Shown: piece after piece, positions 1 to 5,765 of the stretch
Numbering within the stretch: position 1 is the first letter of the stretch
Layout of the letters: each line of letters opens with the position of its first letter
IMG/VR virus record: IMGVR_UViG_3300009134_000002
Span: 1-41,591 of that record
Strand: one strand, 5' to 3'
DNA from: a virus
DNA length: 41,591 nt
Position numbers and translations under genes: made by a program
Notes under the pieces: generated by a model
Told to the model about the DNA's origin: nothing
The model's database searches: none
What the model saw: only the letters and a program-made list of their open reading frames with translations

Positions 1-26
1 GTTATCCGGGTTTTTTGGGTATTTTT

Positions 27-43
27 GTTATATAATATATAAC
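27..43. promoter_or_regulatory. AT-rich near-palindrome upstream of first gene
   Basis: The stretch GTTATATAATATATAAC is a near-perfect palindrome in an AT-rich 123-bp leader before the first gene. It contains a TATAAT, but I see no good -35 element 16-18 bp upstream, so it may be an operator or simply AT-rich DNA. The rest of the leader holds no gene; an AAAGG ribosome site precedes the start at 124. Confidence 0.25.
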
Positions 44-123
44 ATGTTACCTAGTACAAACCCGCCCCTATTTCCCTGTTTATCATATAGTTATTATTAA
101 TATTTCAGTTCGAAAGGTTAAGT

Positions 124-438
124 ATGCCTATTTCAAATAGTACAGTAAAAGCACGTAATGACATGATTGATTTCCTGATCAGTGAAGGTGAAGGCGGGGC
201 ATATGTCAATAATAAATGGGTGCCGGTGTTTGAATTATCGGATCCCGAGCTAGTTCAATTATATGATATCGTGAGGGACAATAATGGTGGTCGTATTGAC
301 AAACAATTCAAAGAAGGAATTCTTCCTGCAGGCAGAATCCGAGGAGGATGCCATCCGCAAAATAAACGAAATGGGAAAAAAATATCCCAAACACGTGCTA
401 AAATATGTCTCACTGGGATTGAAATTAATCCCGGCTAA
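124..438 (+). CDS. hypothetical early phage protein, possibly frameshifted into the next gene
   Basis: This 104-residue ORF starts with ATG behind AAAGG. I do not recognise a family. Residues 1 to about 62 look like normal protein (acidic and hydrophobic mix). The last 35 residues are rich in Arg, Lys, Gly and Cys and look like out-of-frame translation. The overlapping ORF from 284 in the +1 frame looks natural over that same stretch. Either two genes overlap by 155 bp, or one gene of about 130 codons has been broken by an indel near 280-310. A GAGGG 7 bp before the ATG at 284 would support a separate second gene. Function unknown. Confidence 0.5.
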   Translation: MPISNSTVKARNDMIDFLISEGEGGAYVNNKWVPVFELSDPELVQLYDIVRDNNGGRIDKQFKEGILPAGRIRGGCHPQNKRNGKKISQTRAKICLTGIEINPG

Positions 439-514
439 TTCTATTGCCGAGGCGAAGAAAAAATTTGATCAATTTAATGTTTTAGAACCTGACGGACAGC
501 TTAGTTTTATATAG
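284..514 (+). CDS. hypothetical small early protein
   Basis: This ORF encodes 76 residues, starting at ATG 284 with GAGGG at 272-276. It has a short beta stretch (VVVLT), then a likely helical stretch rich in Glu, Lys and Asp, then a hydrophobic segment and the tail NVLEPDGQLSFI. No family is recognised. It overlaps the previous ORF by 155 bp in another frame, and the overlap region looks coding here rather than there. It may be the true C-terminal half of the gene that starts at 124. Confidence 0.5.
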   Translation: MVVVLTNNSKKEFFLQAESEEDAIRKINEMGKKYPKHVLKYVSLGLKLIPANSIAEAKKKFDQFNVLEPDGQLSFI

Positions 515-523
515 GACAGCGCT

Positions 524-616
524 ATGAAATTAATGTTATTTGCAATGGGACTAGGGATAACTATCTTATTAATTACGGCATTCCTGGTATGCTGGATGGC
601 GGGGAAATCTGGATAG
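524..616 (+). CDS. 30-residue single-pass membrane protein
   Basis: A short ORF, 30 residues, begins at ATG 524 ten bases after the previous stop. It is almost entirely one hydrophobic helix (LMLFAMGLGITILLITAFLV) followed by a short MAGKSG tail. That is the profile of a tiny inner-membrane phage protein. It has no clear ribosome site of its own (GGACAGCGCT precedes it), so translation may be coupled to the upstream gene. Function unknown; composition is the main evidence. Confidence 0.4.
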   Translation: MKLMLFAMGLGITILLITAFLVCWMAGKSG

Positions 617-677
617 GGAATGGATGAAATAATTGAGAGGGAAACGGGAGGCTGGAAGCCGAAGACCGGAGAAGATT

Positions 678-896
678 ATGACTAAACGAATTATCCGGAT
701 ACAAATGGAAGGTAGTAAAAAAAATTTTGCCATCGGGCTGGATGCTTACCTGCAGGTATTAAAAGAACGGCAATTTAATACTATGCAAGCCGACTGTGCC
801 TCTGAAAATAAGAGATTGCTGGATGATATGGAAAAAGAAGCTGAGGCTACACTGTATAATAGTCACGATCAATATGATGTGGAGTATGATATATGA
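678..896 (+). CDS. hypothetical small early protein
   Basis: I place the start at ATG 678, behind GGAGAAG, rather than 45 bp upstream, because the upstream codons translate a dispersed GC-rich repeat. The product is 72 residues. It opens with a basic beta stretch (MTKRIIRIQMEG), followed by a helical region and an acidic tail (HDQYDVEYDI). No family is recognised. A 21-codon ORF at 620-685 overlaps the start but has no good ribosome site. The stop overlaps the next start as ATGA, which points to translational coupling in an early operon. Confidence 0.6.
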   Translation: MTKRIIRIQMEGSKKNFAIGLDAYLQVLKERQFNTMQADCASENKRLLDDMEKEAEATLYNSHDQYDVEYDI

Positions 897-1072
897 ATTT
901 AGATAAAATTGAGCAGGATCTCCTGAAAGCCAGAAAAAAATATGACCGCACAGAGCAAGATTTAATATGTATAAAAAAACGGTTGTACAGGCGCAGTAAT
1001 AAATTATTGACTCTGGAATCTAAGCGTCGTCAATTATTAAAAACCGGAGACCGGAAACCGGAGACTCTATAA
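893..1072 (+). CDS. small basic coiled-coil-like protein
   Basis: The product is 59 residues, starting at ATG 893 in an ATGA overlap with the previous gene and ending in a TAATG overlap with the next. The sequence is very rich in Lys, Arg, Glu and Leu in a heptad-like pattern, so a single long helix or coiled coil is likely. The last dozen codons read through a GACCGGAAACCGGAGAC repeat, which thus codes for the C-terminus and also supplies GGAG ahead of the next start. Function unknown. Confidence 0.5.
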   Translation: MNLDKIEQDLLKARKKYDRTEQDLICIKKRLYRRSNKLLTLESKRRQLLKTGDRKPETL

Positions 1073-1332
1073 TGGATGCCGAAATATTGAATAGACAGAA
1101 TAATTATTTAAAAACCAAATGTGCTATTTTAATTGATGACAATGAGCGGCTGATAAGACAAATTAAAAAAACTCATATAGGGCGGGGTCCTGTATTCTAT
1201 TTGGTTACCTCATTGCGCCGTGACCATTGGAATTCTATTGCTCAGTTGCTGGATTTACCTGTACCAAAAAGCGATAGTGATAAACGCAGATTGTTAAAAT
1301 TGATCAGAAAATCAGTTAATAATGAGGCTTAA
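1072..1332 (+). CDS. hypothetical small early protein
   Basis: An 86-residue protein starts at ATG 1072, overlapping the previous stop as TAATG with GGAG eight bases upstream. The N-terminal third is helical and charged. The middle (GRGPVFYLVTSLRRDHWNSI) may be a small globular core, and the C-terminus is basic. I do not recognise a family. Its place in a tightly coupled run of tiny genes fits the usual phage early region. Confidence 0.55.
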   Translation: MDAEILNRQNNYLKTKCAILIDDNERLIRQIKKTHIGRGPVFYLVTSLRRDHWNSIAQLLDLPVPKSDSDKRRLLKLIRKSVNNEA

Positions 1333-1335
1333 ATA

Positions 1336-2109
1336 ATGGGACTTAAAAAGCAGTCCGGTAATATGTATTCATTTGTGACGCATACCTGGAATCCGATCAA
1401 AGGCAGGTGCGCTCATGGTTGTGATTATTGTTACATGCTTGAAATCTGGAAACGAATGAAGGATGCCACTTTAAGGTTAGACGAGAAGGAATTAAAAACT
1501 AACCTGGGCAGTGGCAATTTTATTTTTATCGGATCCGGAACAGATATGTGGGCAAACAATGTGCCGGGCGAATGGCTGGCAGAGGTTATGGGAGTTTGTT
1601 ATCAATACCCGGATAATACCTATTTATTCCAGAGTAAAAATCCGGCGCGATTTGTAACGGCAAATAGCTGGTTTCCCGATAACATGATTCTGGGAACTAC
1701 GATTGAATCCAACCGGGTCTATCATCAATCCTCTCCGATGCCCTTTAAACGTGTGGTTGAAATGGAGAAACTGGCAAATGCAGGATTTAAAACGATGGTA
1801 ACCATAGAATCCAACAGGGTCTATCATCAATCCTCTCCGATGCCCTTTGAACGTGTGGTTGAAATGGAGAAACTGGCAAATGCAGGATTTAAAACGATGT
1901 TGACAATTGAACCGATTATGGATTTTTGCACGAAAATATTAATTAAATATATTAAAATGTGTCAGCCACTGTGGGTGAATATTGGGGCAGATTCGAAGGG
2001 GCATAATTTACCGGAGCCGTCTTCTGAAAAAATTCAATTATTGATTTACGCCTTAAAAATTTTTACCGAAGTGAAATTGAAGAAAAACCTAAAAAGATTG
2101 ATGGTATAG
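1336..2109 (+). CDS. Gp37/Gp68-type (DUF5131) radical SAM protein with internal duplication
   Basis: The product is 257 residues. The N-terminus has WNPIKGRCAHGCDYCY, the CX3CX2C iron-sulfur motif (Cys25, Cys29, Cys32) of radical SAM enzymes. THTWNP and the later TIESNR and TIEP strings match the phage Gp37/Gp68 (DUF5131) family, whose substrate is unknown. Residues 122-155 are repeated as 156-189 with few changes, so one beta-alpha unit of the barrel is present twice. The C-terminus ends in a short basic tail directly at an attC-like half site, so the natural end may have been replaced when the cassette array joined. The family call is firm; activity is uncertain because of the duplication. 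Confidence 0.8.
   Translation: MGLKKQSGNMYSFVTHTWNPIKGRCAHGCDYCYMLEIWKRMKDATLRLDEKELKTNLGSGNFIFIGSGTDMWANNVPGEWLAEVMGVCYQYPDNTYLFQSKNPARFVTANSWFPDNMILGTTIESNRVYHQSSPMPFKRVVEMEKLANAGFKTMVTIESNRVYHQSSPMPFERVVEMEKLANAGFKTMLTIEPIMDFCTKILIKYIKMCQPLWVNIGADSKGHNLPEPSSEKIQLLIYALKIFTEVKLKKNLKRLMV
1699..1902 (+). repeat. tandem 102-bp in-frame duplication
   Basis: Two adjacent 102-bp units, 1699-1800 and 1801-1902, differ at six positions and keep the reading frame. Each encodes 34 residues starting TIESNRVYHQSSP. The differences include CGG/AGG, AAA/GAA and GTA/TTG. The divergence suggests the duplication is not a fresh assembly artefact. Confidence 0.9.
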
Positions 2110-2130
2110 TCAGCTTGATGCGATGGTTAT
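2109..2130 (+). repeat. attC-like right half site (left edge of array 1)
   Basis: GTCAGCTTGATGCGATG followed by GTTAT matches the L'-R' half of the full site at 3210-3263 (TTTGATGCGATGTTAT). No matching R''-L'' half is present upstream; the radical SAM stop codon lies right against it. It marks where the cassette array meets phage sequence. Confidence 0.6.
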
Positions 2131-2150
2131 ATTTAAGGAGAAGCGAAAAG

Positions 2151-2438
2151 ATGAAACGTAAATTTGGAGAGGAATTTATTACAGAGTTGGAGATAAAAGG
2201 CAAAATTTGTAGTTATTGTGCGGAGGATAGCGCCTATATTGAATGGCTGGAAACTAAGTTGATGGAAGCGCGAGAAGCGACAAGTAATAGCAAGTCTGCT
2301 ATTGATGAATCAAAAAAGTTTTACGGAAAAGTTATGAAATTAGACATTGCAAAAAACACAATAACGATTGAATCAAGCCGAGATATAAAGGGACTTAGAA
2401 TTTTAGATACTTTTGAAATGAATTTATTGGGAATTTAA
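2151..2438 (+). CDS. cassette-borne hypothetical protein
   Basis: The start at ATG 2151 is chosen because AAGGAG lies 11 bp upstream; the ORF extends further up only through the attC half site. The product is 95 residues with a CSYC pair near residue 20, a helical middle and a beta-rich end (NTITIESSRDIKGLRILDTF). No family is recognised. The cassette runs 2126-2457, and its ends are inverted (GTTATATTT and AAATATAAC). The 20 bp after the stop nearly match those after the gene at 2958, suggesting past recombination between cassette ends. Confidence 0.6.
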   Translation: MKRKFGEEFITELEIKGKICSYCAEDSAYIEWLETKLMEAREATSNSKSAIDESKKFYGKVMKLDIAKNTITIESSRDIKGLRILDTFEMNLLGI

Positions 2439-2452
2439 GGCTTGCGTAAAAT

Positions 2453-2483
2453 ATAACAGGCGAAACTAAGCCGCCGAGAAAGG
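2453..2483 (+). repeat. attC-like left half site, truncated
   Basis: ATAAC is followed by AGGCGAAACTAAGCCGCCGAG, like the R''-L'' half of an attC. No R' box (GTTRN) follows before the next gene, so the right half seems to have been lost. Confidence 0.4.
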
Positions 2484-2491
2484 AAAAATAA

Positions 2492-2788
2492 ATGAGCGAC
2501 AAAAGAATGAATTTAGAAAGAGCCGACAGCCCTTCGGTCGGCTTGAGTGAATTGTTAGTAGCCGTAAAGGAATTGACAATAGAAGGATATTGCAAACTAA
2601 GTAAAAAGCGATACTATAAAATACTTGAATTATTAGAACGGGCTGAACGGATTGCACAACAATGCACGACAGACGAGTCAAAATGTGATACAATGGCTGA
2701 CTACGGGAAATGCAGTTATGGACATGCTAAACATTTGGAAACAAGGATTAGCCCAGCTTACAGTAAACCCTGGAACCCAGGCTACTAA
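2492..2788 (+). CDS. cassette-borne hypothetical protein
   Basis: This gene encodes 98 residues from ATG 2492, with AAAGGA ten bases upstream. It has a predicted helical region (residues 16-60, ELLVAVKELTIEGY, RYYKILELLERAERIAQQC) and a C-terminus with two Cys and Tyr-Pro-Gly residues. The stop TAA lies inside the CTAAC box of the following repeat, as expected for an integron cassette. An ORF in another frame at 2652-2942 overlaps the end and runs through the palindromic element, and I regard that one as a shadow. Function unknown. Confidence 0.5.
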   Translation: MSDKRMNLERADSPSVGLSELLVAVKELTIEGYCKLSKKRYYKILELLERAERIAQQCTTDESKCDTMADYGKCSYGHAKHLETRISPAYSKPWNPGY

Positions 2789-2941
2789 CGGCGTGTTTCA
2801 GTGGAGCCGTAGGCTTCCATTGCAAACTATGGTTGTTCCTCACTGGCTGATTTTGGGAGCAAGAATGAAGTTTAGGTTAGCAGAGTTTATCATAAATGAA
2901 ACACGCCGTTGCCCGTTACACGGGCTTTGGCAGATTTTTTA
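2785..2941 (+). repeat. long palindromic attC-like element, copy 1
   Basis: CTAAC opens a 124-bp element (2787-2910) whose ends are perfect 14-bp inverted repeats, AACGGCGTGTTTCA and its complement ending ...CCGTT. Some 30 bp beyond it (including the GCCCG/CGGGC hairpin) are also shared with copy 2 at 3652-3810. The 124-bp cores differ by one base. The placement (stop codon in the left box, next cassette after GTTGC) fits an attC of the long, Vibrio-repeat type. Its outer arms lack the usual unpaired spacer, so a MITE-like element is an alternative. Confidence 0.7.
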
Positions 2942-2957
2942 GAATTTTGGAGGTAGT

Positions 2958-3206
2958 ATGAAATTGATTGATACAATGAATGAATATATAAAAAAAACAG
3001 GTAATTTTCCAGGCAATGAATATTGGGCAAAAAAATGGGAGAAGGCATATAACGCTGACTTATCGAAAAACAACAGCAAGCCGATAGATTATAAAACAGC
3101 ATTTAATGAATTGGCTACGTGTATAAGATTTGGAATGACAGTAGAAAATACCAAAAAACAATTTGATGAGATTTTAATTAAACATAAGATTAAAAGGCTT
3201 GCGTGA
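2958..3206 (+). CDS. cassette-borne hypothetical protein
   Basis: Eighty-two residues, starting at ATG 2958 behind a strong TTGGAGG. The protein is basic and mostly helical. It has one Cys and the motif KPIDYKTAFNELATCIRFGM, which may be a small helical domain. I do not recognise a family. The stop lies four bases before the ATAAC box of the attC at 3210. The start of this cassette (GTTGCCCG...TTTTTTAGAAT) is the inverted match of the end of the cassette at 3775-4012 rather than of its own end, so it looks recombined. Confidence 0.6.
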   Translation: MKLIDTMNEYIKKTGNFPGNEYWAKKWEKAYNADLSKNNSKPIDYKTAFNELATCIRFGMTVENTKKQFDEILIKHKIKRLA

Positions 3207-3209
3207 AAT

Positions 3210-3263
3210 ATAACGGACTTGCATAAGGCGTGAGTCCTTACCATCGGTTTGATGCGATGTTAT
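3210..3263 (+). repeat. attC-like recombination site
   Basis: R'' is ATAAC (3210-3214) and R' is GTTAT (3259-3263). Inside, L'' GCATAA pairs with L' TTGATGC leaving one extra G, the extrahelical base expected in attC. A GGACT/AGTCC stem forms the central part. Length is 54 bp, within the normal attC range. Confidence 0.75.
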
Positions 3264-3396
3264 GCTGAAGGGTGCATGCCCCAGGCGGCGGCATGAATAA
3301 TTAGTACCGCCAACCCAGACCTGATTAGATTACGTACGGAATATAGTCGGGTGAAAACGTTCGAAACGGGGAAATAACGCAGCCCTCCAGTATAAC
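3259..3396 (+). other. non-coding cassette with structured sequence
   Basis: The unit from GTTATGCTGAAGGG to CCCTCCAGTATAAC has no convincing ORF on the plus strand. Its two ends are inverted matches at 12 of 14 positions. Inside are a CATGCC/GGCATG hairpin and a GGCGG/CCGCC stem. A reverse-strand ORF crosses it but also covers the neighbouring gene and looks spurious. It may encode a structured RNA or carry a promoter; neither is shown. Confidence 0.5.
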
Positions 3397-3418
3397 GGTG
3401 AGCGTGAGTTGCGCTCGC
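3392..3418 (+). repeat. attC-like left half site, truncated
   Basis: ATAAC is followed by GGTGAGCG and a GAGCG/CGCTC hairpin. No R' box follows before the next gene, so the site appears incomplete. Confidence 0.4.
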
Positions 3419-3439
3419 AATAAAAATAAAGGAATAATT

Positions 3440-3655
3440 ATGACAAAAAAAGAAGAAAACACCGTACTCCTTAGCGTCAACTCGACGCAATTGTTAAATG
3501 CCAATAAGATACGAAGGGATGAACGTAAAAGAATTTGGGATGAACTAAATAAACATATAAAAACTGGTCATTTAAAAGGAAATGGCTTAGATAAAATGGC
3601 AGAAAGAAATGGATTAATTTTAGCAACTAACATAATTTTTAAATTAGGCATTTAA
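3440..3655 (+). CDS. cassette-borne hypothetical protein
   Basis: I start this gene at ATG 3440 (AAAGGA eight bases upstream) rather than 42 bp earlier inside the attC-like hairpin. The product is 71 residues, charged and helical (KIRRDERKRIWDELNKHIK), with a hydrophobic end (LILATNIIFKLGI). No family is recognised. The stop TAA lies within the TTAAC box of the second copy of the long palindromic element, as in a classical cassette. Confidence 0.55.
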   Translation: MTKKEENTVLLSVNSTQLLNANKIRRDERKRIWDELNKHIKTGHLKGNGLDKMAERNGLILATNIIFKLGI

Positions 3656-3810
3656 CGGCGTGTTTCAGTGGAGCTGTAGGCTTCCATTGCAAACTATGGT
3701 TGTTCCTCACTGGCTGATTTTGGGAGCAAGAATGAAGTTTAGGTTAGCAGAGTTTATCATAAATGAAACACGCCGTTGCCCGCTACACGGGCTTTGGCAG
3801 ATTGTTTAGA
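3652..3810 (+). repeat. long palindromic attC-like element, copy 2
   Basis: Copy 2 of the 124-bp palindromic element (core 3654-3777) with perfect 14-bp inverted ends. It differs from copy 1 at one base in the core and at two bases in the following 33-bp shared cassette-start sequence. Near identity of attC sites within one array is typical of chromosomal integrons. Confidence 0.7.
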
Positions 3811-3821
3811 ATGGAGATAAT

Positions 3822-4004
3822 ATGACGGTTTTGATAAAATTTTCCACTTCAGATTTAAACTATTTTCTGGAATTAGGTGCCTTTACAGAAAGATGGTGTA
3901 AAAAAAACGGATACAGGAAACCAATAATTAAGAATAATTAAAAAGATTATGAAATAATTACGGAACCCAATGAGGGCGGTGATTCTAAAAATCTGCCAGT
4001 GTAG
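3822..4004 (+). pseudogene. cassette ORF interrupted by an in-frame stop
   Basis: ATG 3822 follows TGGAGA and opens a 39-residue ORF (MTVLIKFSTSDLNYFLEL...) ending at TAA 3939. In the same frame, a further 20 sense codons (KDYEIITEPNEGGDSKNLPV) follow up to a TAG at 4002, just before the cassette end. The extension reads like protein, so the TAA is probably a nonsense mutation. The original product would be about 60 residues. Readthrough or a genuine 39-residue protein are alternatives. The cassette 3775-4012 has long imperfect inverted ends (GTTGCCC...TTTAGAAT with ATTCTAAA...GGGCAAC). Confidence 0.5.
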
Positions 4005-4007
4005 GGG

Positions 4008-4071
4008 GCAACGTCGAGCATAACCGGCAAAAAACCGGACGTTTTTTAGTCAGGTTGATGCGTATTGTTAA
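4008..4071 (+). repeat. attC-like recombination site
   Basis: The left box is GCAAC and the right box GTTAA (4067-4071). L'' GCATAACC and L' GGTTGATGC pair perfectly except for one extra G, the textbook attC feature. A CCGG/CCGG and A-run/T-run stem fills the centre. It is nearly identical to the site at 4745-4810. Confidence 0.8.
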
Positions 4072-4091
4072 GTGGCTGGCGAAAGGAGACT

Positions 4092-4748
4092 ATGGCAGTA
4101 CATTTTGGGGATTGCAGAGAATTAGCAAAGGATATAATTCAAAATGAAAGTGTTGATTTGATATTTACAGATCCACCATATTCAAAGGGATATCATCCAC
4201 TTTACAAATGGCTTGCAGAAGAAGCGGAAAGGGTGTTAAAACCAACTGGTTTTTTAATTTCTTTTGTTGGTCCATATTGGAAAGATGTAATTATGGGATA
4301 TTTTGAAAATCATCTGCAATATTTTTATGATTTTATACTTAAGCACAATGGCAATACTTCAATGTTGTGGCCACGTAAAATAATATCAGGGTACAAATCA
4401 ATTTTGTGTTATCATAAAAAAGGTGTAAAACCACTTCCGAATACAAATGTACTTGGAATTTGGGATGGAACTGGCGGAGATAAACGCTACCACAAATGGG
4501 GGCAAGATGAAACCACGAGCAGATATTACATTGACTGTTTTTCAAAACCAGGTGATCTTGTGGTAGATTATTTTCTTGGTACCGGTACGAATGGTTTAGT
4601 TTGCAAAAAGTTAAAACGAGAATTTAAGGGGATTGAAATAGAAAAAGATGTTTATGAATTGGCTGTGCAACGAATTAAGGAAGGCAGGATGCCGACGGAC
4701 ATAGAACAGTTAAAACTAAAATTAAGCGATGAAATGCCAGCCACTTAA
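4092..4748 (+). CDS. DNA adenine/cytosine-N4-type methyltransferase (cassette-borne)
   Basis: Product of 218 residues; the start at ATG 4092 has AAAGGAG upstream. Motif IV DPPY is at residues 27-30 and the SAM-binding motif I (DYFLGTGTNG) follows at about 159-168. This order is that of beta-class amino-methyltransferases (N6-adenine or N4-cytosine). DPPY favours N6-adenine. No restriction enzyme is next to it, so a role in protecting phage DNA from host restriction is likely (inference). The cassette ends GTTAAGTGGCTGGC and GCCAGCCACTTAAC are perfect 14-bp inverted repeats, and the stop TAA lies in R''. Confidence 0.8.
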   Translation: MAVHFGDCRELAKDIIQNESVDLIFTDPPYSKGYHPLYKWLAEEAERVLKPTGFLISFVGPYWKDVIMGYFENHLQYFYDFILKHNGNTSMLWPRKIISGYKSILCYHKKGVKPLPNTNVLGIWDGTGGDKRYHKWGQDETTSRYYIDCFSKPGDLVVDYFLGTGTNGLVCKKLKREFKGIEIEKDVYELAVQRIKEGRMPTDIEQLKLKLSDEMPAT

Positions 4749-4810
4749 CGGCGAGCATAACCGGCAAAAAACCAGGACGTTTTTTAGTCCGAGTTGATAC
4801 AAATGGTTAA
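4745..4810 (+). repeat. attC-like recombination site
   Basis: R'' TTAAC (4745-4749, containing the methyltransferase stop) and R' GTTAA (4806-4810) bracket a 66-bp palindrome. L'' GCATAAC pairs with L' GTTGATAC with an extra G and one mismatch. The centre has an AAAAAAC/GTTTTTT stem. It closely matches the site at 4008-4071. Confidence 0.8.
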
Positions 4811-4839
4811 AATACGAGCAAATAAAGAGGGTTAGTAGA

Positions 4840-5055
4840 ATGTCTGAAATAAAAAAACTAATTGAGAAAGTCGCCCGTAAAATGGATTTGCCAGATTGGG
4901 TAAATGATAAATTGAAAGAGAAAAATATAAAATTGTGTGATGAATGTAAGTTGATGATAAAAGAAAAAACGTGGGTTGAAATAAATAATATATATCTTCA
5001 TTGTGAATGTTTTTATAAAAATTATACACCCTTAGAAAAACAACAGGAGGCATAA
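4840..5055 (+). CDS. small Cys-rich, probably zinc-binding protein
   Basis: Seventy-one residues starting at ATG 4840, with an AGAGGGTTAGT ribosome site. A helical N-terminal half (KKLIEKVARKMDLPDWV) is followed by LCDEC and HCEC, two CX2C-like or CXC pairs spaced about 20 residues apart. They could hold one zinc ion. No family is named. It shares a cassette (4806-5239) with the next gene. Confidence 0.6.
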   Translation: MSEIKKLIEKVARKMDLPDWVNDKLKEKNIKLCDECKLMIKEKTWVEINNIYLHCECFYKNYTPLEKQQEA

Positions 5056-5056
5056 A

Positions 5057-5221
5057 ATGAGTTGGGGAGAAAGAAGTTGTAAATATTCTGGAGAATGTCC
5101 AATTGTGGAAGAATGTAATATGGTTACTTGTAATGTTAATTGCAGAAAATATGAATGGGATGGAAAAACAAGCCCAGATTCTCAAAAAAGCGAACAGGAT
5201 GTGAGCGAAAGTAAAGGGTAA
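5057..5221 (+). CDS. small Cys-rich protein
   Basis: This 54-residue ORF starts at ATG 5057, directly after the previous stop, with AGGAGG nine bases upstream. Five Cys lie in its first half (CKYSGECPIVEECNMVTCNV, then NC), and the tail is polar and Ser/Lys/Asp-rich. Such a spacing suggests metal binding or disulfides, but no family is recognised. The stop lies in a GTAAC string ten bases before the cassette end. Confidence 0.55.
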   Translation: MSWGERSCKYSGECPIVEECNMVTCNVNCRKYEWDGKTSPDSQKSEQDVSESKG

Positions 5222-5229
5222 CAAGGCGA

Positions 5230-5239
5230 GTATTTTAAC
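5230..5239 (+). repeat. right end of last cassette of array 1
   Basis: GTATTTTAAC is the exact inverted repeat of the start of the same cassette, GTTAAAATAC at 4806-4815. After it the sequence does not continue as an attC, so the array ends here with only the R'' box kept. Confidence 0.5.
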
Positions 5240-5298
5240 ATAGTATTAGACGGATTGAAGATAAAAAGCCTTATATATCAATAACTTTGGAGAATGTA

Positions 5299-5568
5299 AT
5301 GACACAGTTGTCACTACAAAGTCATGACAAAAACCAACATATTCAATTCAGGATTGAAGATGATTTGAAATATGTATGGCAGTTATTCTGTAAAAAGCAC
5401 CGCTATAATCAAAGTGAATTGTTTAGAAAATGGATGATCGCTTTTATGAAAAAACATGGGGATATCCGGGAAATTAAAGAATCTGTATTTAACCCGGATT
5501 TAATTGATGATATTGAGGATATGCCGTTGGAAATAAAAACAGTGTCTAAAATTGAGGTATTATTATAA
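5299..5568 (+). CDS. hypothetical early protein, possible ribbon-helix-helix-like
   Basis: Start at ATG 5299 behind TTGGAG; product 89 residues. The segment HIQFRIEDDLKYVWQLFCKK, followed by a helix (QSELFRKWMIAFMKK), resembles the beta-strand plus two helices of small ribbon-helix-helix DNA-binding proteins. The C-terminus is acidic. That fold call is a guess from pattern only. It is the first phage-type gene after the cassette array and overlaps the next start as TAATG. Confidence 0.6.
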   Translation: MTQLSLQSHDKNQHIQFRIEDDLKYVWQLFCKKHRYNQSELFRKWMIAFMKKHGDIREIKESVFNPDLIDDIEDMPLEIKTVSKIEVLL

Positions 5569-5765
5569 TGGATATTAAGGACCTAAAAAAGCTAGATACG
5601 GCGGGGTTTATTATTATTCGACCTCATATTAACGATTATCTTATTGAGCGCCTAAATCCGAAAACCGGAAAATGGGAAGATTTTGAAACGGATTTTAAGG
5701 ATAATATTGCGATGGTTAACAGGCTCGATCAGTTATTAAAAAACAGCAAGTTTATTCAGTTATAA
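5568..5765 (+). CDS. hypothetical small early protein
   Basis: Sixty-five residues, ATG in a TAATG overlap with the gene before. It has two beta-type stretches (GFIIIRPHINDYLIERLNPKTGKW), then acidic and helical parts. No family is recognised. Tight coupling on both sides puts it in the early operon. Confidence 0.6.
   Translation: MDIKDLKKLDTAGFIIIRPHINDYLIERLNPKTGKWEDFETDFKDNIAMVNRLDQLLKNSKFIQL

Larger units (their letters stand above)
2107..5239 (+). mobile_element. integron-like gene-cassette array 1 (attC cluster without integrase)
   Basis: This stretch is a row of short units, each one or two small rightward genes or no gene, starting with GTTRN and ending with NYAAC. Between units lie palindromic spacers shaped like integron attC sites: an R''/R' pair (for example TTAAC...GTTAA) and an inner L''/L' pair with one extra base (GCATAACC with GGTTGATGC). 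Several stop codons sit inside R''. Seven or eight cassettes can be placed. No integron integrase is present, so in integron terms it is a CALIN. The left edge is an L'-R' half site joined to the radical SAM gene. The right edge is a bare R''. The structural reading is inference, but the repeated pattern is seen directly. Confidence 0.75.

Noticed and set aside
1699-1902. CRISPR or diversity-generating repeat
   Set aside because: Only two tandem in-frame units with no spacers and no reverse transcriptase in the window.
2652-2942. 96-codon ORF through the first long palindrome
   Set aside because: It overlaps the better supported gene at 2492 and is coded largely by repeat DNA.
3340-3365. tRNA T-arm in the first non-coding cassette (GTTCGAAAC)
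   Set aside because: The flanking bases do not form the 5-bp T stem, so the match is only to the loop.
3260-3490. 76-codon reverse-strand ORF over the non-coding cassette
   Set aside because: It crosses a cassette boundary and runs into the opposite gene without a ribosome site.
4832-5224. 130-codon reverse-strand ORF
   Set aside because: It lies exactly opposite two good cassette genes with ribosome sites and is rich in Phe, Ser and His, as antisense of AT-rich genes tends to be.
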